From NCBI GenBank assembly GCA_023251595.1, contig JAHEYM010000197.1, positions 1,061-7,253 on the forward strand: 6,193 nucleotides of DNA, read 5' to 3'. A program made the position numbers and the translations under genes. The notes under the pieces are model-generated. The model was not told where the DNA came from. It made no database searches and saw only the letters and a list, made by a program, of their open reading frames with translations. Each line of letters starts with the position of its first letter. Position 1 is the stretch's first letter. Origin of the DNA: Bacteroidota bacterium (GTDB lineage: Bacteria > Bacteroidota > Bacteroidia > AKYH767-A > JABDAW01). This document shows positions 1-5,883 of the stretch, piece after piece.

Positions 1-1
1 A

Positions 2-523
2 TATTATGAAAGCAAAAGAACCAAAGAATTTTCCGCCGGTTGGATCGAAAAATTCAAAGAAGATATGCGTGCAAAAGGAGCCACTTTTGGAGTGCTGGTA
101 ACCGATGCTTTTCCAAAAGATATGGAACGCATGGGACAAAAAGATGGAATCTGGATTTGTTCTTTTGAAGAATTTAAAGGACTATGTTTCGTTTTAAGAG
201 AATCTGTAATTCAAATTTCACATGCCGTTTCAACCCAGGAAAATAAAGGTGAAAAAATGGTAATGTTATATGATTATTTAACGAGTAATGAATTTCGTTT
301 GCAAATAGAAGCAATTGTCGAAGGATTTACACAAATGGCAAAAGATCTCGAAACAGAAAAACGAGCAATGGAACAAATCTGGAAAAAGCGTGAAAAACAA
401 ATTCAAAAAGTGCTGTTAAACACCACCCACATGTACGGCTCGGTAAAAGGGATTGCCGGAAATGCAATTGCGGAGATTAAAACTTTGGAATTACCGGAAG
501 GAGATGCTTTAGTTAAAGAATGA
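2..523 (+). CDS. DUF2130 domain-containing protein, 3' end (5' truncated by window edge)
   Basis: The open frame already runs at the left edge (base 2), so the ATG at 65 is internal; 173 residues are visible and the gene ends at TGA 521-523. The readable start YYESKRTKEFSAGWIEKFK, followed by GVLVTDAFPKDM and DGIWICSFEEFKGL, matches what I recall of the C-terminal half of DUF2130 proteins, which are usually roughly 400 residues long. The E-S-K at visible residues 3-5 resembles the E-x-K half of a PD-(D/E)xK nuclease core, and I recall the family being linked to that superfamily; nuclease activity is an inference here. The stretch from about MAKDLETEKRAMEQIWKKRE is charged and helical, likely coiled coil. 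No signal peptide or membrane segment is visible in this part. It is probably not part of the thiamine operon: a repeat, a promoter-like motif and a riboswitch separate it from thiS. The biological role is unknown. Confidence 0.85.
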   Translation, partial: YYESKRTKEFSAGWIEKFKEDMRAKGATFGVLVTDAFPKDMERMGQKDGIWICSFEEFKGLCFVLRESVIQISHAVSTQENKGEKMVMLYDYLTSNEFRLQIEAIVEGFTQMAKDLETEKRAMEQIWKKREKQIQKVLLNTTHMYGSVKGIAGNAIAEIKTLELPEGDALVKE

Positions 524-548
524 AAAAATGAAAGAGTGAAAGAATGAG

Positions 549-597
549 TTGACCTGAAAGGACAAAATATGTCAGCGACGGACCAAGTCCATCGAAC
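549..597 (+). repeat. Two-hairpin intergenic repeat, copy A
   Basis: Bases 549-594 align without gaps to 1138-1183 (33 of 46 identical by hand count), and the match continues through AAC. Hairpin 1 pairs 549-555 with 559-565 around a GAA loop, with one A-A mismatch. A 10-base linker, AATATGTCAG, follows. Hairpin 2 pairs 576-583 with 587-594 around a CAA loop, with one C-A mismatch. No T-run follows, so it is not a standard intrinsic terminator, although it lies 25 bases after the DUF2130 stop codon. It resembles small dispersed intergenic repeats of Bacteroidota genomes; that resemblance is from memory. A GA-rich stretch (521-547, GAAAGAGTGAAAGAATGAG) leads into it. Confidence 0.75.
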
Positions 598-681
598 CTA
601 GAGGTCAATGTAACCAACGACATCCATTTGCAACCAGAATAAATCTTTTCAACAAATCCATCAGTTTATCTAAAAAATGTT

Positions 682-689
682 TATATTTG
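682..689 (+). promoter_or_regulatory. Candidate Bacteroidota-type -7 promoter element for the thi operon
   Basis: TATATTTG fits the Bacteroidota -7 consensus TAnnTTTG exactly. Transcription starting a few bases downstream would begin at about 693-697, right where the first strand of riboswitch stem P1 begins (696), which is the position expected for a leader starting with the aptamer. No convincing TTTG -33 element is found at the usual spacing; the nearest TTTG (627-630) is too far upstream and TTTA at 665-668 is too close. The call therefore rests on one motif plus its placement. Confidence 0.5.
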
Positions 690-695
690 TCCATC

Positions 696-775
696 ACTTT
701 AGGGGTGCTTCGGGATAAGAAGCTGAGAATAAACCCTTTGAACCTGATGCAGATTATGCTGCCGAAGGAAAAAGT
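696..775 (+). promoter_or_regulatory. TPP riboswitch (THI element) aptamer
   Basis: The conserved THI-box blocks appear in order: GGGGTGC (702-708), GCTGAGA (722-728), ACCCTTTGAACCTGAT (733-748), then GATTATGCTGCCGAAGGAA (752-770). The expected helices form: P1 ACTTT 696-700 with AAAGT 771-775; P2 GGGT 703-706 with ACCC 733-736; P3 GCTTC 707-711 with GAAGC 719-723; P4 CCT 743-745 with AGG 766-768; P5 GCAG 749-752 with CTGC 759-762. The TGAGA segment that recognises the pyrimidine ring of TPP is intact. Compared with the usual AGGGAA near the 3' end this copy reads AGGAA, a small deviation. Placement 41 bases before thiS makes it the feedback sensor of the operon: TPP binding should reduce expression. 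Confidence 0.95.
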
Positions 776-822
776 AATTTTCTCACATTGCGAACACTCC
801 TTCTACCATTAACGGAATGAAG
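764..822 (+). promoter_or_regulatory. Possible riboswitch expression platform over the thiS start codon
   Basis: No hairpin plus T-run is seen between the aptamer and thiS, so control is more likely at translation than by an intrinsic terminator. Bases 764-769 (GAAGGA, including the P4 strand AGG) are perfectly complementary to 798-803 (TCCTTC). The same pyrimidine patch can instead close the base of a weak hairpin: 800-802 with 820-822, then CATT 807-810 with AATG 816-819, which buries the thiS ATG. The two pairings exclude each other, suggesting that ligand-bound RNA hides the start codon. The helices are short (6 bp, and 3+4 bp), so this is a hypothesis. Confidence 0.3.
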
Positions 823-1020
823 CTTTTTGTCAATAACGAGTCAATCGAATTAACGGAATCTGCAAAAATTTCAGAGTTGCTTGGACAATTGTCTTATGCT
901 GACAAAAAAGGAATCGCTGTGGCTATTAACGAAGCCGTTGTTCCAAAAATTAAATGGACTGAATATACATTAAATGAAAATGATAAAGTTTTAATTATTC
1001 AAGCAACGCAAGGGGGGTAA
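817..1020 (+). CDS. thiS: Sulfur carrier protein ThiS
   Basis: A 67-residue ubiquitin-like protein ending in the diagnostic Gly-Gly (residues 66-67, ATQGG). Length and pattern fit ThiS: N-terminal MKLFVNNESIEL strand, a central helix (ISELLGQL), IAVAINEAVVPK, and a terminal DKVLIIQATQGG. In the known pathway ThiF adenylates the C-terminal glycine, which becomes a thiocarboxylate, and ThiG takes the sulfur from it to build the thiazole ring. The ATG at 817 gives the standard N-terminus. It is the first gene after the TPP riboswitch, and the thiS start may be the direct target of the switch. No clear Shine-Dalgarno site precedes it, as is usual in Bacteroidota. Unusually for this operon, 190 bases of repeats separate it from thiC. 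ThiF is not in the window. Confidence 0.96.
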   Translation: MKLFVNNESIELTESAKISELLGQLSYADKKGIAVAINEAVVPKIKWTEYTLNENDKVLIIQATQGG

Positions 1021-1023
1021 ATT

Positions 1024-1086
1024 AATTAGGAATGAAGAATTAGGAATTAGGAGTGAAAGAGTTAAAGAATGAAAGAGTTAAAGAGT
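1024..1086 (+). repeat. Simple GA/TTAGG-rich tandem repeats after thiS
   Basis: AATTAGGA occurs at 1024-1031, 1038-1045 and 1045-1052. It is followed by a 16-base tandem duplication, GAAAGAGTTAAAGAAT at 1055-1070 and GAAAGAGTTAAAGAGT at 1071-1086 (one difference). The GAAAGAGT/GAAAGAAT words recur just before the other two-hairpin repeat (around 531-545). No gene or binding site is recognisable; this looks like low-complexity intergenic sequence of slippage origin. Confidence 0.7.
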
Positions 1087-1104
1087 GGATCGAATATCAA
1101 TAGA

Positions 1105-1122
1105 CTCCAGCTTTTGCTGGAG
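1105..1122 (+). repeat. Perfect 7-bp hairpin in the thiS-thiC gap
   Basis: CTCCAGC (1105-1111) pairs with GCTGGAG (1116-1122) around a TTTT loop. The following bases, ATAAAAAATCCC, have no T-run on this strand, so it is not a forward intrinsic terminator. It may be another dispersed hairpin repeat, or may stabilise or mark a processing point in the thiS-thiC transcript. The structure is certain as sequence; the function is not known. Confidence 0.6.
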
Positions 1123-1137
1123 ATAAAAAATCCCGAA

Positions 1138-1186
1138 AAAACCTGAAAGGTTTTAATATGTCAACGACGGGTGAAACCCATCGAAC
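1138..1186 (+). repeat. Two-hairpin intergenic repeat, copy B
   Basis: Second copy of the unit at 549-597, in the same orientation. Hairpin 1 pairs AAAACCT 1138-1144 with AGGTTTT 1148-1154 (perfect 7 bp, GAA loop). The linker AATATGTCAA (1155-1164) differs from copy A by one base. Hairpin 2 pairs 1165-1172 with 1176-1183 (GAA loop, same C-A mismatch as copy A). The unit ends 24 bases before the thiC start codon. TTTT after hairpin 1 is part of its own stem, so there is no separate terminator tail. Confidence 0.75.
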
Positions 1187-1210
1187 GAATGAATAATAAA
1201 CGACCAAATT

Positions 1211-2995
1211 ATGAATACACCAACATCAGAAAATACAATCACTACCGGAAGTTTTTCTAAATCAAAGAAAGTATATATACAAGGAAAAACACCCGATATC
1301 AATGTGGCCATGCGCGAAATTGAGTTGTCGGATGGATATGCAACAAAATTTCAAACAAAAGATTCTGGCAAACAATTTCGTGTTTACGATACCAGCGGAC
1401 CATTTACTGATCCTACTATTAAATTAGATATACGCGAAGGTATTCCTGCTTTGAGAGAGAAATGGATATTAAATCGGGGAGATGTAGATCAACTCAACGA
1501 TGTTTCGTCTTCGTTTGGCAGAGAACGACTTCTGAACAACGATATTTCGCATCTTAGGTTCACACATTTAAAAAAACCATTAAAAGCAAAATCAGGAGGT
1601 AATGTAAGTCAGATGCATTATGCGCGACAAGGCATCATTACAAAGGAAATGGAATATATTGCAATTCGGGAAAATTGTGATCCGGAATTTGTTCGCTCAG
1701 AGGTCGCGTGCGGAAGAGCAATTATTCCTTCAAATATTAATCACCCCGAAAGTGAACCGATGATTATCGGACGTAATTTTCTGGTGAAAATAAATGCCAA
1801 TATAGGAAATTCTGCGGTCTCTTCAGGTATTGAAGAAGAGGTAGAAAAGGCAGTCTGGGCTTGTCGTTGGGGCGCTGATACTGTCATGGATTTGTCGACC
1901 GGTGAAAACATTCATGAAACGCGTGAATGGATTATTCGCAATTCTCCGGTTCCGATAGGGACGGTTCCTATATATCAGGCACTTGAAAAAGTAAATGGTA
2001 AGGCGGAAGATCTCACATGGGAAATGTTTCGCGACACTTTAATTGAACAGGCAGAGCAGGGAGTAGATTATTTTACAATTCACGCAGGCGTTTTATTAAA
2101 ATATATTCCGCTTACGGCAAAAAGGGTTACAGGAATTGTTTCGCGTGGTGGATCCATTCTCGCAAAATGGTGTCTCGCCCATCACAAAGAAAATTTTCTT
2201 TATACACATTTTGAAGATATTTGTGAGATCATGAAAATGTATGATGTTTCTTTTTCTTTGGGAGATGGATTAAGACCCGGATGTATTGCCGATGCCAATG
2301 ATGATGCCCAGTTTGCTGAACTCGATACGTTGGGAGAATTAACTCAAATCGCGTGGAAACATGATGTACAGGTAATGATTGAAGGTCCGGGACACGTGCC
2401 GATGCATAAAATAAAAGAGAATATGGATCGTCAACTGGAGATTTGCGCTGAGGCACCGTTTTATACACTCGGACCTTTGACAACAGATATCGCACCCGGT
2501 TACGATCATATTACTTCTGCCATCGGGGCAGCAATGATTGGTTGGATGGGTACCGCACTTCTTTGTTATGTAACACCAAAAGAACATTTGGGTTTGCCTG
2601 ATAAAAAAGATGTGAAAGACGGAGTAATCGCATATAAAATTGCTGCACACGCTGCGGATCTCGCGAAACGTCACCCGGGTGCCCAAATGCGTGATGATTT
2701 ATTAAGTAAAGCACGTTTTGAATTCAGATGGGAAGATCAATTTAATTTATCGCTTGATCCTGAGACGGCAAAATCATTTCACGATGAAACACTTCCATCA
2801 GACAATGCAAAAACAGCACATTTCTGTTCGATGTGCGGACCACATTTTTGTTCGATGAAAATTACGCAGGATGTACGTGAGTATGCGGACAAACTCGGGA
2901 TGGAAGAAAATGATGCTTTGATGAAAGGGATGGAAGAAAAAGCAAAAGAATTTACAAAAGGTGGTTCAAATATATATATAGAAGAAATTGTATGA
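1211..2995 (+). CDS. thiC: Phosphomethylpyrimidine synthase ThiC
   Basis: ThiC is the radical-SAM enzyme that rearranges 5-aminoimidazole ribotide (AIR) into HMP-P, the pyrimidine half of thiamine. The 594-residue length is normal for bacterial ThiC. Family blocks are all present: MREIELS near residue 35, NVSQMHYARQG from 131, the NIGNSAV segment, MDLSTGENIHETREWI, SRGGS 311-315, SLGDGLRPG ending at 357, and EGPGHVPMH 391-399 with conserved histidines. The C-terminal iron-sulfur motif C-x2-C-x4-C is C539, C542 and C547, the arrangement typical of ThiC rather than classical radical-SAM proteins. The ATG at 1211 is the first in-frame start and leaves a short variable N-terminal tail. The stop overlaps the next gene's start (ATGA, 2992-2995), which suggests translational coupling. 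No frameshift or missing motif is seen. Confidence 0.98.
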   Translation: MNTPTSENTITTGSFSKSKKVYIQGKTPDINVAMREIELSDGYATKFQTKDSGKQFRVYDTSGPFTDPTIKLDIREGIPALREKWILNRGDVDQLNDVSSSFGRERLLNNDISHLRFTHLKKPLKAKSGGNVSQMHYARQGIITKEMEYIAIRENCDPEFVRSEVACGRAIIPSNINHPESEPMIIGRNFLVKINANIGNSAVSSGIEEEVEKAVWACRWGADTVMDLSTGENIHETREWIIRNSPVPIGTVPIYQALEKVNGKAEDLTWEMFRDTLIEQAEQGVDYFTIHAGVLLKYIPLTAKRVTGIVSRGGSILAKWCLAHHKENFLYTHFEDICEIMKMYDVSFSLGDGLRPGCIADANDDAQFAELDTLGELTQIAWKHDVQVMIEGPGHVPMHKIKENMDRQLEICAEAPFYTLGPLTTDIAPGYDHITSAIGAAMIGWMGTALLCYVTPKEHLGLPDKKDVKDGVIAYKIAAHAADLAKRHPGAQMRDDLLSKARFEFRWEDQFNLSLDPETAKSFHDETLPSDNAKTAHFCSMCGPHFCSMKITQDVREYADKLGMEENDALMKGMEEKAKEFTKGGSNIYIEEIV

Positions 2996-3618
2996 AAATA
3001 ATTGTCCTCTCAAATCCAACATCACTCAGCCATGAAATTGAATTGATAAACGAATTGTTTGTCAGTGGTCTGCAACACTTTCACCTACGAAAACCCCACA
3101 TGGAAGAGAATGAGATGTCGGCATTTATCGAGAAAATTGATCAGGTGCATCATCATAAAATTATGGTTCATACGAATCATGAACTTGTTGAGAGATATGG
3201 TTTGGCCGGGAGACATTTTCCTTCAAGGGAGCGAAAAAAAATTACTTCTCGTGGAGGTAATGAGGAGTTGTTTGCGAAAAAGAATTGTGTTTTCAGTACT
3301 TCTTTTCATGGTATCGCGGAAATTCAAACAAGTGCGTTCATATATGATTATGCTTTCCTGAGTCTCGTGTTCGACAGTATATCGAAAGGTGGGACTAAAA
3401 GCACATTCAGAGATCTCACATTTGAAAAACATTCGGAATTATATCAAACAAATAAAATCATAGCACTTGGTGGAGTCAGTGAGGAACGAATCGAACTCGT
3501 TAAGAAATACGGATTTGCCGGTGCCGCTTTGCTCGGTGCAATCTGGGGAGAAAAGAATCCTGTTCAATCGTTCGAACGAATAATAAAACTATGTCCCGAA
3601 ATAGATTCTGTGCATTAA
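2992..3618 (+). CDS. ThiE/TenI-family paralogue with degenerate active site
   Basis: A 208-residue protein of the thiamine-phosphate synthase/TenI TIM-barrel family, recognisable by HLRKP (31-35), IALGGV (157-162) and the C-terminal GFAGAALLGAIWG. By hand alignment with the complete ThiE at 4339-4992 it has lost key ThiE residues: Q-L-R-x-K becomes H31-L-R33-K34-P35, the Asn-Asp pair of INDH becomes His60-Thr61, the Asp of HLGRKD falls at Glu80, and T-x-T-K becomes S129-I-S131-K132. The Asp of the Asn-Asp pair binds Mg and diphosphate in known ThiE, so ordinary synthase activity is doubtful. TenI-like paralogues are known, in Bacillus, to catalyse thiazole tautomerisation; that or a regulatory or auxiliary role is possible. 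Automatic annotation would probably say thiamine phosphate synthase. It overlaps thiC by 4 bases and thiD by 28. Confidence 0.85.
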   Translation: MKIIVLSNPTSLSHEIELINELFVSGLQHFHLRKPHMEENEMSAFIEKIDQVHHHKIMVHTNHELVERYGLAGRHFPSRERKKITSRGGNEELFAKKNCVFSTSFHGIAEIQTSAFIYDYAFLSLVFDSISKGGTKSTFRDLTFEKHSELYQTNKIIALGGVSEERIELVKKYGFAGAALLGAIWGEKNPVQSFERIIKLCPEIDSVH

Positions 3619-4316
3619 GTGTTGCGGGGTTCGATCCGTCAGGAGGTGCAGGAATACTCGCCGATATAAAGACATTTGAAGCGAACAAAGTAAAAGGACT
3701 TGGGGTCGTATCAGCGATCACATTTCAGAATGAACTTGAATTTACAGGAGTGGAGTGGGTTTCACAAGATTCGATTATAAAACAAATTAATATTGTTACA
3801 AAAGTCAATAATATTGAATTTGTAAAAATCGGAATGATTCAAAATGCAGATGTGCTTGATAAAATTCTGGATACATTGACAGAGATTAATCCGAAAATTA
3901 AAATTATATGGGATCCCATTTTATCAACTTCAACCCAATATAAAATTCACGAAACATTCGAAATTGACAAGCTTCAAAAAATATGCAGAAAAATATTTCT
4001 CATTACCCCTAACATGAATGAGATAAGAATATTAATGAATGAATCAGATACCATGAAAGCTGCTGATTTGTTGGGTGAATATTGCAATGTATATCTCAAA
4101 GGTGGCCATAGCGAAAAGAATTTGGGGAGAGATTATTTGATTTTCAATAGAAAAACATCGGTGTTCAAAGCACCAAAAATTTCTCCTGCGGGGAAACATG
4201 GAACAGGATGTGTTCTGTCGGCGGGTATTACCGCCAGCCTTGCCAAAGGTTTTACAATTCACAAAGCTTGCTTAAGAGCAAAAGATTATGTTACCAACTA
4301 TTTATTCTGTAATTAA
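3591..4316 (+). CDS. thiD: Hydroxymethylpyrimidine / phosphomethylpyrimidine kinase ThiD
   Basis: ThiD, a ribokinase-fold enzyme, phosphorylates HMP to HMP-P and HMP-P to HMP-PP, the form used by ThiE. At 241 residues it is slightly short for the family but complete. Visible motifs are the N-terminal SVAGFDPSGGAGILADIKTF (10-29), Q46 in ITFQN at the position of the HMP-contacting Gln of known ThiD, WDPILSTS, ITPNMNE, LKGGH, and the C-terminal anion-hole/catalytic motif HGTGCVLSAGI. The ATG at 3591 lies inside the 3' end of the preceding gene (28-base overlap, different frame). It is kept because the first conserved motif begins at residue 10 and no usable start lies between. The overlap implies translational coupling. 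The family sometimes also has pyridoxal kinase activity, but the thiamine operon makes HMP the obvious substrate. Confidence 0.95.
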   Translation: MSRNRFCALSVAGFDPSGGAGILADIKTFEANKVKGLGVVSAITFQNELEFTGVEWVSQDSIIKQINIVTKVNNIEFVKIGMIQNADVLDKILDTLTEINPKIKIIWDPILSTSTQYKIHETFEIDKLQKICRKIFLITPNMNEIRILMNESDTMKAADLLGEYCNVYLKGGHSEKNLGRDYLIFNRKTSVFKAPKISPAGKHGTGCVLSAGITASLAKGFTIHKACLRAKDYVTNYLFCN

Positions 4317-4338
4317 TAATTAAAAGATTTTATCCTCC

Positions 4339-4992
4339 ATGAAACCGATATCAAGATTTCAATATATTACGCACACAGTCGAAGGGTATTCTCATGCAGA
4401 ATTGGCAGAGCAAGCGTGTAAAGGAGGTGCCGATTGGGTGCAACTCCGTGTTAAAAATATTTCTCAGGATGAATTGTTGAAGATTGCATTTCAAACAAAA
4501 GATGTTTGTCGGGAATATAATGCCTGTTTTATCATAAATGACCATCTTCAGATTGTGAAACGGGTAGGTGCAGATGGTGTGCATCTTGGGAGAAAAGATT
4601 TCCCGGCTTCTGAAGCAAGAAAAATGTTGGGTAAGGATTATATTATTGGTGGTTCAGCAAATAGTTTTTCTGATGTGGTAGAAAATGCAAAAGCAGGTTT
4701 GGATTATACAGGAATCGGTCCGTTCCGTTTTACGTTTACGAAGGAAAAACTAAATCCGGTATTAGGTTTTACAGGTATTGAAAAAATTGTTGAAGAATGC
4801 AGAAAAAATAAAATTAGTATCCCGTTAATAGCAATCGGTGGCATTGGTGAAGCGGATATTCCTCATTTGATGGAATGTGGAATTCATGGTATCGCTGTTT
4901 CCTCCGGTGTGAATTTGGCTTCCGATAAACGAAAAAAGACGGAAGAAATATTACGTGAGTTATTTAAAGTTAATTTAAAGAAGAAAAAATAA
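4339..4992 (+). CDS. thiE: Thiamine-phosphate synthase ThiE
   Basis: ThiE joins HMP-PP and thiazole phosphate to give thiamine phosphate and pyrophosphate. The 217-residue protein has the full set of family residues: Q35-L-R37-x-K39, N67-D68 in FIINDH (Mg/diphosphate binding), HLGRKD with D87, GGSANS (104-109), GIGPFRFTFTKEK with T132-x-T134-K135, and AIGGI (165-169) for phosphate binding, then GIAVSSGV. It therefore looks catalytically competent, unlike the paralogue two genes upstream. The start at 4339 follows thiD by 22 bases and places the first barrel strand (FQYIT) at residues 7-11. The C-terminus ends in a lysine-rich tail (NLKKKK), probably an unstructured extension. thiG begins 3 bases after its stop. 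Confidence 0.96.
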   Translation: MKPISRFQYITHTVEGYSHAELAEQACKGGADWVQLRVKNISQDELLKIAFQTKDVCREYNACFIINDHLQIVKRVGADGVHLGRKDFPASEARKMLGKDYIIGGSANSFSDVVENAKAGLDYTGIGPFRFTFTKEKLNPVLGFTGIEKIVEECRKNKISIPLIAIGGIGEADIPHLMECGIHGIAVSSGVNLASDKRKKTEEILRELFKVNLKKKK

Positions 4993-4995
4993 ATC

Positions 4996-5808
4996 ATGAA
5001 AATAAATCCATTGGTTATCGCGGGGAAGAAGTTCAGTTCGCGTCTCTTTACGGGTACAGGCAAATTCGGAAATCATGAACTTATGCGCGAGGTTCTGCTC
5101 GAATCAGGAACTGAATTAGTTACGGTCGCATTAAAAAGAATTAATAGTTCAGATCTACGGCATTCTGAGATCGAATCTTCTTTCAACCAAAAAGATCAGA
5201 TTCTGAATTATTTGAAAGACGCACCTTTCGATTTATTGCCAAATACATCAGGTGTTAGAAATGCAAAAGAAGCAATTTTTGCTGCTGAGCTCGCAAGAGA
5301 AGCATTAGAAACAAATTGGTTGAAGTTGGAAATTCATCCCGATCCGAAATATCTTTTACCTGATCCGGTAGAAACACTGAAAGCCGCGGAAGCACTGGTG
5401 AAATCTGGTTTTATTATTCTCCCATACATACATGCAGATCCTGTGCTGTGCAAAAGATTGGAAGAGGTTGGTGTTGCTGCAGTGATGCCTTTGGGTTCAC
5501 TCATTGGCAGCAACAGCGGACTTCAAACAAAGCGAATGCTCGAAATTATTATTGAGCAAAGTTGTGTTCCTGTAATTATTGATGCGGGAATCGGTGCTCC
5601 TTCCCATGCATCCGAAGCAATGGAAATGGGTGCAGATGCAGTACTGATTAATACTGCATTGGCAGTTTCGAAAAATCCTGTTCTGATTGCAAAAGCATTC
5701 AGAATGGCAGTGGAGGCAGGAAGATTAGCATTTGAAGCAGGATTAGGTGAAAAGTATTATAGTGCAAAAGCCTCCAGTCCCTTAACAGCTTTCCTTGATT
5801 CGATCTGA
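4996..5808 (+). CDS. thiG: Thiazole synthase ThiG
   Basis: ThiG condenses 1-deoxy-D-xylulose 5-phosphate, dehydroglycine and sulfur from ThiS thiocarboxylate into the thiazole phosphate. Its 270-residue (beta/alpha)8 barrel is slightly longer than the common 255-260. Landmarks are RLFTGTGKF (16-24), LVTVALKRIN (41-50), LLPNTSG (80-86), LKLEI with K110 as the predicted Schiff-base lysine, VMPLGSLIGSNSGL, PVIIDAGIGAPSHASEAME, and GADAVLINTALAVSKNP followed by the helix FRMAVEAGR. The ATG at 4996 is 3 bases after the thiE stop, fits the family N-terminus (PLVIAGKKFSSRL), and leaves no room for a longer start. In the usual complex ThiG binds ThiS and works with ThiH, encoded just downstream. All expected motifs are intact. 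Confidence 0.97.
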   Translation: MKINPLVIAGKKFSSRLFTGTGKFGNHELMREVLLESGTELVTVALKRINSSDLRHSEIESSFNQKDQILNYLKDAPFDLLPNTSGVRNAKEAIFAAELAREALETNWLKLEIHPDPKYLLPDPVETLKAAEALVKSGFIILPYIHADPVLCKRLEEVGVAAVMPLGSLIGSNSGLQTKRMLEIIIEQSCVPVIIDAGIGAPSHASEAMEMGADAVLINTALAVSKNPVLIAKAFRMAVEAGRLAFEAGLGEKYYSAKASSPLTAFLDSI

Positions 5809-5815
5809 TCGTTAT

Positions 5816-5842
5816 GTAGAGGCGTTGCACGCAACGACTTAC
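5816..5842 (+). repeat. Palindromic hairpin repeat between thiG and thiH
   Basis: The core CGTTGC (5823-5828) pairs with GCAACG (5831-5836) around a 2-base AC loop (or 5 bp around CACG). Beyond a G-A mismatch the stem continues with 3 more pairs including a G-T wobble, and after a bulge GT 5816-5817 pairs with AC 5841-5842. It looks like a decayed copy of a GTAGAGGCGTTGC-type palindrome that I recall as a widespread dispersed repeat in Bacteroidota and some cyanobacteria. No T-run follows (AATTCTTC), so termination before thiH is unlikely. It may modulate mRNA stability between thiG and thiH, or be neutral. Confidence 0.65.
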
Positions 5843-5883
5843 AATTCTTCTGAGCGAGCAACAAAATATTAATAAGAACAAAA

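Noticed and set aside
569..601. Tiny reading frame MSATDQVHRT in copy A, with a similar MSTTGETHRTNE in copy B (1158-1196).
   Set aside because: The similarity follows from the shared repeat. The differences preserve base pairing in the hairpin stems, not the codons, and the peptides are only 10-12 residues long with no ribosome binding site.
1024..1186. Possible CRISPR-like array in the thiS-thiC gap.
   Set aside because: The repeats are short, of several unrelated kinds and partly tandem without spacers; there are no regularly spaced identical repeats and no cas genes.
2229..2714. Several minus-strand open frames opposite thiC (up to 115 codons).
   Set aside because: They lie wholly inside the well-supported thiC gene, resemble no family, and are rich in Cys, His and Arg as expected of antisense translation.
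3059..3361. A 100-codon + strand frame inside the ThiE paralogue.
   Set aside because: It overlaps a frame with clear ThiE/TenI family motifs and itself has no recognisable domain; it is a shadow frame.
5816..5850. Possible intrinsic terminator after thiG.
   Set aside because: The hairpin is real but no T-run follows it, and thiH of the same pathway begins only 41 bases later.
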